From positions 62,001-126,000 of the forward strand of contig CAJNDS010002607.1 in the NCBI GenBank assembly GCA_905221605.1: a stretch of 64,000 nt of DNA, in the 5' to 3' direction. The notes beneath the pieces are model-generated. The model searched no databases and was not told the origin of the DNA. It saw nothing but the letters and a program-made list of their open reading frames with translations. A program made the position numbers and the translations under genes. The stretch is from Symbiodinium natans. Its lineage: Eukaryota; Sar; Dinophyceae; Suessiales; Symbiodiniaceae. Positions 24,707 to 34,003 of the stretch are shown here, in pieces. How positions within the stretch are numbered: the first letter of the stretch is position 1; each line of letters starts with the position of its first letter.

Positions 24707-25021
24707 ATCCTTGGAATATGTTGGGGGTCATCTTGGACTTAGCCACAACGAAGGCTAGAGGGAGAGCTTTGAAACCAGAGGCTAGCAAGTTGTGAGGATG
24801 TGAAGCAGGTTGCAAGCTAAGTCTCGTAGATCCTGGCTAAACCCTTTCAACAGTCGTCTAGTTTCCTCTCAGTGAAGGAGCGATTTTTGCATCCTCCTAC
24901 AGGCGAACCCGATCTTCAACTCCTTTTCTCAGCCGACAGCATTCGACACGCCACCATGTGCTTCAACTGCAGGAAGAGCGCTGCAGCAAGGGCCCTCCAC
25001 GTGGGCCTCGCCCGCAGTGCA
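17425..25021 (-). CDS. Multi-helix membrane protein with C-terminal PAS-like domain
   Basis: A series of minus-strand segments with splice edges reads, in order: 25021-24925 and 24500-24341 (both uncertain), 24220-24101, 23718-23628, 23447-23398, 19839-19776, 19518-19387, 19279-19236, 19211-19066, 18698-18610, 18486-18389, 18299-18205, 18113-17978 and 17866-17425. Early and middle exons encode hydrophobic helices separated by short charged loops; the last two encode a PAS-like sensor domain. Donors include GT (24100, 17977) and GC (19775, 19386). Such membrane-anchored PAS proteins are, as I recall, common in dinoflagellates. The long gap 19.84-23.40 kb is unusual and could mean two genes. 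The start codon was not located. Confidence 0.5.
18389..19839 (-). CDS. Membrane-helix exons upstream of the PAS-like domain
   Basis: The exon at 19839-19776 encodes GIHICVGLVLVCVMEFYRVQ, a membrane helix. The exon at 19518-19387 encodes LFTGCWLLLSLLSYGAYSLI and then RGILRLTPRDLQRICASLTP, a helix plus cytosolic linker. The exon at 19279-19236 encodes DEFTKALHVFIFAIIS. The exon at 19211-19066 encodes NGIVLAAVLTDTFIGQDGLG and QIILCLIFPPSRTTVFYS. The exon near 18698 encodes MCYTLAFTWSVMPSSV, and that at 18486-18389 encodes AGVSVSLPFFMDAVLRDRIE followed by ASLRSKDDL. Short introns, several hydrophobic helices and alternation with charged loops argue for a polytopic membrane protein. Confidence 0.55.
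20345..21250 (+). repeat. CAC/CAT-rich and GGCATGTCCCTTCG repeats
   Basis: Bases 20345-20440 and 21040-21120 are runs of ACCATCACCAC-type triplets (CAC and CAT mixed with ACTACC and ATTACC), both followed by CAGCT(A/G)CA(C/T)CGCTT. The region between holds four relatives of GGCATGTCCCTTCG (20561, 20607, about 20649, 20682) in sequence describing CGTAG/GAGTAG words. The 5' and 3' halves look like two copies of one roughly 0.7-kb unit. Open frames here are by-products of the triplet bias. Bases 21250-21780 show nothing further. Confidence 0.5.
22080..22850 (+). repeat. Pyrimidine (CT)n tracts facing purine (GA)n tracts
   Basis: The plus strand is almost purely T/C from about 22070 to 22215, with (CT)n cores near 22121-22135 and 22177-22191. 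It is then A/G-rich at 22320-22395 (core near 22370-22384) and again at 22826-22850. The tracts are mutually complementary, so the region can fold back or form triplex DNA. Frames such as 21776-22300 are open because of this bias and are not called as genes. Confidence 0.6.
23398..24500 (-). CDS. N-terminal side exons of the membrane/PAS gene, or a separate membrane gene
   Basis: The exon at 24220-24101 encodes LMDLTYHSWMSVSVAVGLGA, then LVLAFHSRETYHDRRY: a membrane helix leading into a basic loop, ending ACAG/GTTGTG. The exon at 23718-23628 encodes SEKIGEVLAGDGPSVLSESE and SLRVEEELHEA. The 50-bp exon at 23447-23398 encodes VRREMLMNWTRACCLK and ends AAAAG/GAGGG, a GA donor. A further stretch at 24500-24341 (VQHQVQAEVMHRLNKSPLQ) is plausible. 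Because about 3.5 kb of repeat-rich DNA separates these from the next exons at 19.8 kb, they could be an independent gene. Confidence 0.5.
24673..24704 (+). repeat. Uninterrupted poly-G, about 32 bases
   Basis: The longest mononucleotide run in the window, preceded by GCTGGC and followed by ACATCC. A G-quadruplex is expected from such a run. The exact length may be affected by sequencing or assembly error. Confidence 0.8.
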
Positions 25022-25308
25022 GGGTCATGGGGGCGAGGACCTCTTAGAACTTGACATGACGGGGGTGTAGGTCCCCGTTCAGAAAGGTCTTGTTCACGTC
25101 TCGCGGGGAAGTGCAGGGTTCATGGCGTGTCTACCCTTGCGCCCCCATAAGCTTGTTCCGACTGGTTTCCTCAGGCTCTCACACCTCTGGCCCAGATGCA
25201 CGGGACTCGGCTTAGGCACGAGTGTCCACAAGCCCTGGGTACTCACTGCATGAGTCTTCCGGCGATAATCCCGCTTCTGGTGCAGTGTATGATTTATATA
25301 GTTGTTGT

Positions 25309-25356
25309 AGCAGAAGCAGCAGCAGCAGCAGCCGCTGCACTAGTAGTAGTAATAAT
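25309..25356 (+). repeat. Trinucleotide microsatellite CAG/TAG/TAA
   Basis: (GCA)n from 25315 to about 25338 passes into (TAG)n and (TAA)n, giving alternating Ser/Ala homopolymers when translated. The DNA from 25030 to 25300 has no convincing exon. Confidence 0.7.
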
Positions 25357-25557
25357 GCCTGTAGCGCAGTACTGATAGTAACATACGCCTTGCTTCTGAG
25401 TGGCCCGGGCAAAAGCGTGAACTCCTGCTGGGCTGGAGACCCAACGTCCCGGGTTCAGCATGCAAGGCTCAGCGGAACGTCTGCAGCCCAAATCTCAGAC
25501 CTCTTGCCTTAGCCTAACCCAACACCCAAATTCGAAGACTACCGATCAGGCTACAGC

Positions 25558-25995
25558 CTATAACTCCTGCACCCCAGCCCCACTACATGCCAGAGCAGAA
25601 CCCCTGAACTGAAATGGCCCACCACCTTCCAAGGCCGACAGGTAACTCCCAACCATTCGAAGCCTTGAATAAACTGACCTAAGCATCACACGCCAAAGGA
25701 ATCTAGCCCCCATTGCCAGCTGAAGGAATCGGAAATCACCTGAGGTGACAGCCGGGACCCTGAAGCACGGGCATTGATTACGGTTGCCGTGCTGATAATA
25801 TCTGAAAACCTTTTGCTCGGCTTTATCGAGTCTTTCCCAGCCCAGAGCCCTTAACAGAGCAAGCCCTTCAACCCTAACATCCAAGACGATGGTCCAGGCT
25901 CTCCCCCTATAACACAACGACACCACCTTAGCCTGGTGGGTTGCCGCCTCTCCGTCACCAGGTTCATGCCAAGATCCTGCAGCCATTGCGCGCAT
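25558..25995 (-). CDS. Open frame of 145 codons, uncertain
   Basis: A minus frame is open across 438 bp and includes stretches that could be coding (AEQKVFRYYQHGNRNQCPC, LAMGARFLWRVMLRSVYSRL). There is no motif, no obvious start and no splice edge. The flanks to 27330 contain only scattered CCCTAAA/TTTAGGG words and a TTGGGCC tandem at about 26250-26276. Confidence 0.2.
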   Translation of the reverse strand: MRAMAAGSWHEPGDGEAATHQAKVVSLCYRGRAWTIVLDVRVEGLALLRALGWERLDKAEQKVFRYYQHGNRNQCPCFRVPAVTSGDFRFLQLAMGARFLWRVMLRSVYSRLRMVGSYLSALEGGGPFQFRGSALACSGAGVQEL

Positions 25996-27334
25996 GGTAA
26001 GCCCCCAATATTAGGGACCCTGCTCCAAGACCACAGCGTTCATCACCCCTCAAGAAGCCAGTCTGCAGCGCAGTCGCAAGGCCGGCGTTCTAACGATTAG
26101 AAGAACAGATCACCCAAATTTGGGTACTCAAAAACCGAAGTCACCTACTGACGAAGGCCGTGATCCTTAAAGCTGGATGTAGGGCTCACCGATTTCGGCT
26201 TCAAGGCTCAAAGGCTCCAAAGGGGTGAGGGGTCCTGGTCGAGGTTTTGTTGGGCCTTGGGCCTTGGGCCTTGGGATTGTAGGACTGCGACAAGATCCCG
26301 CCTGCAACCAAAAACGCTCCCTAAAACGCAGCCAATGCTTGCACATTTGAACCCTACAACCCTCCACACCCGACACTCTAAACCCTAAACTGTTAGTAGC
26401 CTAAACCCGAAACCCTGCGACTGAAACTGTACTCCTGAAACACCTTCGGCATCTCCGCGGCGCTCGCGTTTTTCCGATCGCATCCAATGCCGCAAGCCGA
26501 GCCAGGAAACTCAAACAAGTGTGTGGGGGCTTTGGGTTTAGGCTTTAGGCGCCGAGTTTTGTTGTCGTGTAGGAATTAGGCATTCAGGGGTCACAAGTAA
26601 TTCGCTCTCTTTGTTCTCCCCCTACTTATAACCCACCTACGAAGTCATCTGATCCTTTAGGTACAGCAGGTGCTCTTCCTAAAGTGAGCCTGTATAGAGC
26701 TTAGGGCTTTTCTGTAAGAGTCCCAGGGCTTTAGCGTTTGAGGTGAATGTGCCGCGTTGCAGCCATCCATCACCCGCAAGAACTCTGTGGCATGATGCCT
26801 TTAAAAAAGATCAAATGCAACCTGCGCCTCTCGAAACAAGGGATCCTTTGTGGCTAGGGATGAAAATGCAGTTCAAACTCGTTTTACCATAAGTCGAGAG
26901 TCGGGATCCCTTGCGATGAGATGTTCCCAAGTCGTGTGCACTCTTGGACTGCGATATGCCGCACAAGTCTTTTGCCTAAACCCTGAACATTACAAAACCA
27001 TGAAACCCTCGACAGCATAAAGACCTGACTGCAGCCGAAGCCAACCTTCTCTCTCTATATGTACGTATACCCTCAGTCTAATGACCGGGCCATAGGAGGT
27101 GCGGCGACCGGCTGTAGTCGGCTGCTCAGGTAGCTATGCACCTGGGAACGTCTTCTCGGTCTTGCCGGGCTTCGGAGTTTTGGGTTTTGGAGCTATGGCT
27201 TACTGTCGTCCCTCCACATGCAACAGACATGGTTACCCTAGGGGTTCTTAAATTTCTATATTGTGGTCACTGGTTTCCAGCACATAAAACTGCAGCCCTG
27301 AGAGAAAAAGGACCCTTGACCAGACATGGCTTAC

Positions 27335-27421
27335 TTCGCTCGGTTCGTACGACGAAATCCCAGGCACTTCGGAATCCTGCTTTGCAATGTCCAGCACAGT
27401 GTAGCCGAGATCGTTCCTGAG
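27335..27421 (-). CDS. Ankyrin-like exon
   Basis: Between acceptor GGCAG and donor GTAAGCC the 87-bp exon reads LRNDLGYTVLDIAKQDSEVP. LGYTVLDIAKQ follows the ankyrin GxTxLDIA pattern typical of the last repeat. Both edges are good. Confidence 0.55.
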
Positions 27422-30400
27422 CTGCCGCCGGGTTCTTACTCGTAGAAGTAAGATCAACAGTGGGGATCGGCATCATTCATACAACTAGTACCAGTTTCAG
27501 TCTTGCGGCAATATTGAGGTGCAACCACTACTACGAATCTTAAATCATGAGCGTGCTTCGTTTGAATTGCACGACTGCGACTGCAATGTCAAGTTTAAAA
27601 TCATAGTACTCATAATATACACAACAGTAGCTAGATCTAGATTCGCCCTGACGTGCCCCGACAGTCGGCATTCACCCTATACGAAGCACCAGGTAATTAG
27701 TCTTGTCTTTGCTCGGAACTACCCTTAAAGACCGCAAGCCCTAAAGTAGACCTTACTTCGTTTCCATACGTCCCAGGATCTTCCAATTGATCCAAACGTT
27801 GTCACTGAATTCAGGATCGTCCTCCGTGAAGCGGTCCAGGTACGATATGACACCAACCTGATCACCCCGTGTGTTTTGGCGTGTGGGGGGGTAGGCCTCA
27901 AGAAGCCGAATCCTCAAGCAGAGTCGTTGGCTGCAGGCTCACAAACAAAGGAGACACTGCGCACAAACTTCCGGATCTCGGCTGTTCGCGGACCAGGATT
28001 TGGGCATTTGGGGCCACCGAAACGACGCCGAGACAAGAACACCTTCGCCATGCTTTGAGCGTGCAGGCCCTGAAACAAGCTTGCTTACCCTTTCCGAATT
28101 CTCAAAAGATGACCCGCATATTTGGCGGCTTAGGGTTTATACGATTTAGGGATGGTTTGTCACGTCAAACAACAAAAAGGAATCGAACATATCCGTATGA
28201 GCCTTACCATGTCTGTGGAAACCGTCTTCCCCGACATGCGAATTCGCCTTGAACCCCACATTCCCACTGGCAGCTTCTACAACCCACCGCTGAAAAGAAG
28301 CGCAGACGAGCTGAGCAAAGACAGCTAAATGCACTCTACGCATTAGGTAGTTTCAGAAGCTAAAGGGCCCTCATCAAGACAGCACATGGTAGGATCATCT
28401 AGGAGGCACTCACTGGTACCTCTTAGCGTTGAGAAGCCCCCCGTTTCTTGCCACTGAAGGACGTGGTCATAGGCCGCAGCGAGGTGGAAGAGCGAGTTTT
28501 GCTGTAAGTCCCGGCAGCGTACATCGGCACCTCGTCCACGGGTTCGCTGGCTCAACTCTGAAAACTTTCATGCTTGACGCTGCTCGGTATGTGTGAGTTT
28601 CGGGTTCGCCGACTAAGGCTATGGGGCTACTGGAGGTTTTGAATCGCAACTTGTCCCCAAGTATCTAGTGTTGCCAAGAAGCCCGCGCCGCCAATCCGAA
28701 AAGGCAGGATTACGGAGCTCAGGGTCAAGAGTTGAGAGAGTCCTTCTTCCAAGAGTAGGCTGGCTCTGAACTACCAGCCCTACAGCCTGTATCTGAGACC
28801 CCTAAAGATCCTTTCAACATCCCGAAAGCCCTCTATATCCTCAAGCCCCCGAGAACTTCGCTACACCCCAAACCCTAAAGCCTTATTGCCCTAAACTCCC
28901 AAAACTCCTAAACTTCTCACCCGAAGCCCTGCTATACGGTATCAAGTATCATCTACCACTGTACCACTACCTCTACGACTACGTCTTCTCTTCTTCGTGT
29001 TCTTTTTCTTGCGACTGTTTGTCTATTCGTCTTATTTTCTAACAAGGAATGTCAAAGCCGGGCGCCGAGGGCGCAGAGCGCTGCTACGGCCGGGACGTTG
29101 CCGAGGCCAGCGGCGTAAGCCACGGGAGTCAGGCCCTGTTCCTTGGCATTGGCCGCGAAGCCATTGCAAAAAGTCATAATGTGAATGCTGACTAGCACCT
29201 AAAAAGGAACACACTGGGTGCAACAAGCCATAGCAGCGTATCGTCTCGTTACTCTAGTATTGCATAAGTGTAGACACCAAGACCTTATTTCAGATATGCG
29301 GGGCACTGCGATAATCAACATCCCCGTTTTTTGTTGTGAGATGGGCCTTTTTTGAACCCAGACTTAGAGCAACTTCGGGGAGTATGCCTGATTGTCGGGA
29401 TATGGGGATTTCTTGAGGGTCCTGGCTTAAGGTTTCAGGCTGGCTTAGACTCAAAGCGTATAGTGCTAGGACCCCAAGGATTTTTGTTTCTCCTGATGTT
29501 TCGCCTTTTCTTGGCCGGGGGAGGGGAACAGCTGCCGCTACCCCTCCGTGATGGCACCAAACTGAGCCTCAAATCCCGAAACCCCAAAGCCCAGATCCTA
29601 ATCTGTCCAAAAGGCTGAAGGGCTCAAGTCAAGGCTTTTGTAGGGGAGTCTCGTCGTTTACATGCCGCTCTGCAGGGACTACTCGGGAGTGCTCGGAAGA
29701 AAGAATTTGGTGAAGGGAGCTTGGGCAAGGAATGCAACAAGCACCAACAAAAAAGGCTGATGCTGAACACACTCATCCTACTCACAAGCTCCGTTGCAGA
29801 TAGTCGAGCATCTTTGTCACCCCCGAGATTGGAGTTTAGGTAGCCTTGTTATCACACATTCAGGGGCCGTAAGGAAACAACCTTTGCAGCTGCGCAGAAG
29901 CCTCAAGCTTCGTCCACCACCCGAGCCCAAGCACAAACCGTAGAATCCGAAAAGACCCTAAATTCACTAGAGCCCAACTCTACACGCCTAGACTCACCTA
30001 TAAAAGCTATAAAGGGCTAAATGTCATCCGTCGCATTGATGTCGGCGCCCTCTTCGGCCCTCTCGACGATTTCTGTGATCAAGCCGTTCTTGGCGGCCCG
30101 GTGCAAACTTGGGAACAAGACGTCGTCGAAATTCCCCTGAAGGGCGCTTTTAGGGTTTCGGGTTTAGGGCCACATCTTGAGGCCATGGCCATGACGTGTG
30201 CTCTGACTGATGCAAGCTTGGCTGTCTTGGTTGTGGGCTGAAGGTTTCAAGAAATGCCAATTGCTCACTTTTGGAACGAATTCCAGCTTGTTTCAGCTAC
30301 GTTCGAAACACGGCGACATGTCGAAAGGCTTGTTCATTGCTGAATTTCTGCATCTCGCGGAGGCTTCGGATGCATTGCAGCCGTCGAGATGCACCTCGGT

Positions 30401-31322
30401 TCTGGCCTTTCCTGATCAGCAGGATTTACGGCTGATCCACACTGGGATCCTCATTGCCGAAGGTATGTGTCGGGGGTGTGTTTCGGAGAGTCTGAGCTGC
30501 TGTTCAACCAGGGGTAAGGGGTGTAACGGAAACCAAAAGGGAGTGTAACGGAAACCAACCCGAAAACATAACAGAAACCAAAAAAAAAGTCGCGAAAACT
30601 ACGCCCGAATCTCTGGAAACAATACGCAGGTTTAACGAAAACCAGACAGACCTGCAACGGGAACCGAAAAGAGATGCTGTAACTAACAGAAACACAGAAA
30701 ACTAAACCCTCAACCCTAGGCCCTTAACTCCTCAACCCTCACGTTCACGGTTAAGGGTAAGAAGCCCTACAAAACAGATCATGCAGGTGACAAAACAGAT
30801 CATGTAGGTGGGTTCTGTTACGTCCCGCCGTGGTTTCCGTAACGGTCCCAGGCTGGTTTCCCCCGTTGTTTCTATTTCGGTTTCGGGGAAATAGTTTCCG
30901 TTACAACCCGCCAATTTCCGTAACAGCATTTACTCGTTCAACCAGATCTTACGTCTCCCCAGAACCGCGAACCCTGCATACCCAGAACTGCCCTAACCCT
31001 GCTAGAAGGAGCGTCAAGACCACTCATGTTCCTACAGGATACCTTTCTGCAGGGCTCGGAAGATTCTGCATTATGGCCTGAAACTCCTATACGTCTTCAA
31101 TAATACTTCGTTCTGAACCCTCAAGCCCAACAACCGTTCAACCGACCCACCCTCTGACAACATGCCCTTGCTCCACTCTAAATCTTAACCCACCTCGGGA
31201 AACTTTCCGGTTTCCTCGAAGATGGCAAACTGTGGGAACTCCTCGCAGATCTCGCGCTTCGCGTACTCATCCTCAACGGCTTTGACTCCGTAGAAGGCCA
31301 AGTAGTAGAGGCAGATTGCCTC
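27335..31322 (-). CDS. Ankyrin-repeat protein gene, at least eight exons
   Basis: Minus-strand exons in order: 31322-31194, 30136-30020, 29170-29055, 28551-28420, 28289-28208, 28069-27914, 27857-27753 and 27421-27335. Four encode pieces of ankyrin repeats, protein-interaction modules of helix-loop-helix-hairpin type. The others encode charged soluble sequence (AVEDEYAKREICEEFPQF at 31.2 kb; ISYLDRFTEDDPEFSDN then VWINWKIL at 27.8 kb). Donors include GT at 31193, 28419, 28207 and 27334. No membrane helix was seen, so a cytosolic or nuclear adaptor is most likely. A stop follows the frame in 28069-27914, where the donor is unclear, so this could be two genes. Confidence 0.55.
27753..28289 (-). 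CDS. Soluble exons between ankyrin exons
   Basis: The exon at 28289-28208 reads WVVEAASGNVGFKANSHVGE, then DGFHRHG, with TTCAG acceptor and GTAAGG donor. The segment at 28069-27914 reads MAKVFLSRRRFGGPKCPNPG and AEIRKFVRSVSFVCEPAA, and has an in-frame ATG and stop. The exon at 27857-27753 reads VGVISYLDRFTEDDPEFSDN and VWINWKILGR, with an acceptor TCAG and a possible donor GTATGG before the stop at 27753. Their role is unknown. The middle segment could itself be a small gene. Confidence 0.5.
28420..28551 (-). CDS. Ankyrin repeat exon
   Basis: The frame reads RGADVRCRDLQQNSLFHLAA and AYDHVLQWQETGGFSTLR before the donor AG/GTACCAGTG. GADVRCRDLQQNSLFHLAAAY matches the hairpin and start of the next ankyrin repeat (GADxNxxDxxGxTPLhxAA), with NSLF in place of the usual TPL. 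Confidence 0.6.
29055..29170 (-). CDS. Ankyrin repeat exon
   Basis: The frame reads NAKEQGLTPVAYAAGLGNVP and AVAALCALGA. GLTPVAYAAGLGNVPAVAAL aligns with the ankyrin core GxTPLhxAAxxGhxxhVxxL, with Val and Tyr in place of Leu and His. The right edge could be the internal AAG/GAACAG at 29141 or lie further out. The left edge falls in GGCGCCCGGC, consistent with a GC donor. Confidence 0.6.
30020..30136 (-). CDS. Ankyrin repeat exon
   Basis: After CTTCAG the frame reads FDDVLFPSLHRAAKNGLITE, then IVERAEEGADINATDD. LHRAAKNGLITEIVERAEEG matches the first helix pair, and ADINATD the hairpin of the ankyrin consensus (LhxAAxxGhxxhVxxLLxxGADxNxxD). Minus strand. Left flank words are CCCTAAATTC and CACCTATAAAAG; right flank GGTTTCGGGTTTAGGG. 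Confidence 0.65.
30210..30462 (+). CDS. Plus-strand exon with strong GT donor
   Basis: A plus frame is open from ATG 30210. The best-supported part runs from the acceptor TTTCAG (30291-30296) to the donor AAG/GTATGTGT at 30463, and reads RSKHGDMSKGLFIAEFLHLA, EASDALQPSRCTS and LAFPDQQDLRLIHTGILIAE. It lies between two minus-strand ankyrin exons, so it is either a nested gene in an intron or evidence that the ankyrin exons do not form one transcript. Confidence 0.45.
30523..30930. repeat. Fold-back of GTAACGGAAACC repeats
   Basis: The left part (30523-30700) has at least four relatives of GTAACGGAAACC on the plus strand (30523, 30545, then decayed ACAGAAACC, AACGAAAACC and AACGGGAACC). The right part (30808-30925) has the reverse complement repeatedly (GGTTTCCGTAACGG at 30832, TTTCCGTTAC at about 30895, TTTCCGTAAC at about 30914). 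Between them sits a 21-bp perfect tandem pair differing by one base (30769-30810). The DNA on both sides to 31190 is otherwise featureless. Confidence 0.65.
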
Positions 31323-32042
31323 TTGAAGCTTGGGCTTAGGGTTCACCGGAGACCCTAATTCCTGCATTCCCAAACCCTAAACCCTAAATGGTTGGGGCTT
31401 GGGTTTAGGGTTCGAGGTGGCTTTGGTTTTAGGGTTCGGGACTCTCGGTTGAGATTGAAGGTTCAAGAAGCGGTGCGCAAAAGAACCTAAACCCCAGTCC
31501 CTACATAACCCTACAAGACCCTCGACCCAAATCTCCGAAAACCTGAATGCACCTAAGCCCTAGAAGACCGAAACCCTAAGAGCCCCTTACAGAACCCTTC
31601 TAAAAATGACGGAGTCCTTATACAGAATTCCCATAATTAACAAAGGCTATGAAAAACTACACCCTCAAGCAGCCTGTGGAAACTCCGTGGTGATCCAGAG
31701 CGTGAGGAGCAAAGGAAGGTAAGACGTGACGCCGACCTCCTCGCCCTTCTGCTGCTGCCTCAGGCAGGTACGGCTTCAGGGTTTCGACGCTGACACGGCT
31801 TCAGGGTCGAGGGTTTAGACTGTTCAGGGTTCAGGGTTTGCATGGCATCCGGGATTTGGATTCAACATGTAAGCCGAAGGGTTTGAGGTTTACTTGGTCC
31901 TGTTTGCAAACCCAAACAGCAAAAATCAAAAGCTTGGGACTTGAAGGATCTCGGAGGGAAAAGCAAGGCTCGGGGTTCTACTTCCACTGCCGTTGTTAAG
32001 GCTGGCCTTCCCCTTGACGCTTAAACCAGCCGAAGTCTAAGA

Positions 32043-32372
32043 GTGCCTGGTCGAGTCGTGCGAAAGGGCGAGACAAGCAAAGATTCTAAACGTCCCCCAA
32101 TTTTTCAACCTTCCTTGGCTGAAAGGCGCCTCAGCAGCGGAAAGGCATTGATGCCGACCAAAACCCTCGGAGAGGCGAGGTTTGGAGCTTCAGCTTTTCC
32201 GGATGCAGTGTTGCTTTCGGGTTTGCGGGGTGGGCGGGGCATTAGTTTTGGGAATGTGCTTGAGGAGTGCCTAGCTTCGGCGCAGTGGGTTGTGATGACA
32301 GTCCCGCGGGCCAATCAAAGTTTCAGGCGCCTTGCTCTACTGGTACTCGTGCATACTTCTGACCAGCTTTAA
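32043..32372 (+). CDS. Hypothetical open frame, 109 codons
   Basis: The plus frame is open to TAA at 32370-32372 and reads like a basic soluble protein (FQPSLAERRLSSGKALMPTK, GISFGNVLEECLASAQWVVM). No ATG near the start and no family. The minus strand is also partly open. Bases 31380-32040 and 32380-33140 hold only decayed CCCTAAA/TTTAGGG words, with another weak frame at 32707-32977. Confidence 0.25.
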   Translation: MPGRVVRKGETSKDSKRPPIFQPSLAERRLSSGKALMPTKTLGEARFGASAFPDAVLLSGLRGGRGISFGNVLEECLASAQWVVMTVPRANQSFRRLALLVLVHTSDQL

Positions 32373-33149
32373 AAGGTTCATTCCTGCTGGCACTATGGCC
32401 ATTGTTGGCGACTGGCTCTACCCGTGCAACTGCCACGACTTCGTCTGACGACCATGATGATTATGAACGCGTTCTTCTTGCGCTGTGACTAGCAGGGTTG
32501 AAATGTCGAAGGCTTCGGTTTGAAGTTTGAGAGGTTGTTTGGCTTGAGCTTTGTTACTACGATATTCTGGTACTGTACGGCTATGGTATCTTTACCGTGA
32601 GTATTAGACCACTAGAGCTCGTCAAGAACCCTAAGCCCAGAAACGTTGAAAGTCCCAAAGCCCATGCCCCCTTTACCATCAAACCCTAAACTCAACTCCC
32701 TACACTTTGATGCCGAGCGGCCCTTTTTTTGAAGTGTGGACTGAAAGTCTTTCAACGCTACACCCCAGAAATCCCAAACCCAGAGCCCCCGGAGTCCTTC
32801 AAACCTCGGCCATCACAACCCACAACCCTCAACCTGCCCAACAAAATGCTTCTGAACACAAGGGTCACTGGAAGAATCATCTGCCGAAGCCAGATGTTCC
32901 AACCAATCACGGGCTCTCCAGCCTCGCGGCAAACCCCGTTGGATAAACGCCGACGGTTGAGAATTCAGATCATATGAGAGACCCTCGAAAACTTGGAGTT
33001 AAGGGTTTTGGGCTGGCCCGGCTGAGGGGACTTCGGGAGTTCAACAGGATGTAAGCATTAAAACAACCTTCCAAGTTGGGGGGTGGATTGTTAGGGCGAG
33101 GCTCAAGACCTAGGGTGGGTCTAGGCGTGCTAGGGTTTAGGGCTCAGGA

Positions 33150-33460
33150 ATTCCATGACTGCACCGTTGTTTTCCGAATCATAGACGTCATGGACGCCTG
33201 ATTTGGGCAGATGCCGGTCGGTCTTCGGACCGGCAACTCAAAACCCTTCGAAGGCCAGAAAGCTCTTGAACCCTGATGCAACGCACGACCTTTTCATATC
33301 CTCGAATCCAAAGAAGGACCCTGCAGCATCCTCGAACTCCTTGCGCCCGAAGCCCGCTGACTCTGAGCGTGTCATGAGACCCTTGCAGCGCAGGCCTGGA
33401 AAGACAGCAGCCAGTCCAGAGAGAACTCGAATCCAGGATTTGGCTCACCCAGCGAAGGAA
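33150..33460 (-). CDS. Protein-like segment interrupted by an in-frame TGA
   Basis: The minus frame reads GLMTRSESAGFGRKEFEDAA, GSFFGFEDMKRSCVASGFKS and FLAFEGF, then TGA, and continues in the same frame VAGPKTDRHLPKSGVHDVYD and SENNGAVMEFL. Both halves look coding. Either the first half ends a gene, or a short intron or a decayed codon separates them. Upstream, another minus frame (LGEPNPGFEFSLDWLLSFQ) ends at CCAG/GCCTGC, a possible GC donor. Confidence 0.4.
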
Positions 33461-33694
33461 CCTCTCGCCGGTCACGAGTGAAATGGGGATGATGGACGTG
33501 ATGGTAATGACCAGAACCGTGATGGTGACGGCGGCAATGATACCGCATGTTGAAACCCAGCACTCGCAGTTCAGGCGTCCTTTTCAATACTTTGTTTGTG
33601 GCTGCCCGAAGGTTCGTGCCATTCAGCCTGACCTTTCGACCTTGCAATTAAGGCATCTCCTGGTTTCACAGGACACCGCGACATTGCTACCGTC

Positions 33695-34003
33695 TTGAGC
33701 GCTGAATTAGCTCTGTCATTGTGGTCGTCAGTCCGCGTCACCGTAGTCGTACCGGTAGCATCTTGCTGGTATGGTATCGTCATTGTTGTTATTTTTATTA
33801 GCAGTATCAATCATTGGTGTCCTTGCCTTGCTCTAGTCGGTGCGGGTGTCGCCGCGTTCGGCGTCGCCGCCGCATGCTACCGACGCAGAACTGTGCTAGA
33901 ACGCGATTTGGAAACGCGCACCACACCACAGCCGGAGCCGCGGAACTGCCAGCTGCTTGGGCCACAGATTCAGCAATCCAACCGCTTAAGAAAGGATGCT
34001 TGA
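33695..34003 (+). CDS. Possible single-pass membrane protein segment
   Basis: A plus frame of 102 codons contains two hydrophobic stretches, VTVVVPVASCWYGIVIVVIF and CLALVGAGVAAFGVAAACYR, the second followed by a stop-transfer-like RRR and a polar tail (LERDLETRTTPQPEPRNCQ). It ends at TGA 34003. The opposite strand is also open. There is no start codon context. Moderate to low confidence. Confidence 0.3.
   Translation: MSAELALSLWSSVRVTVVVPVASCWYGIVIVVIFISSINHWCPCLALVGAGVAAFGVAAACYRRRTVLERDLETRTTPQPEPRNCQLLGPQIQQSNRLRKDA

Noticed and set aside
5923-31392. Chromosome end or subtelomere
   Set aside because: TTTAGGG words never exceed about three tandem units, occur in both orientations across the whole window and sit in introns.
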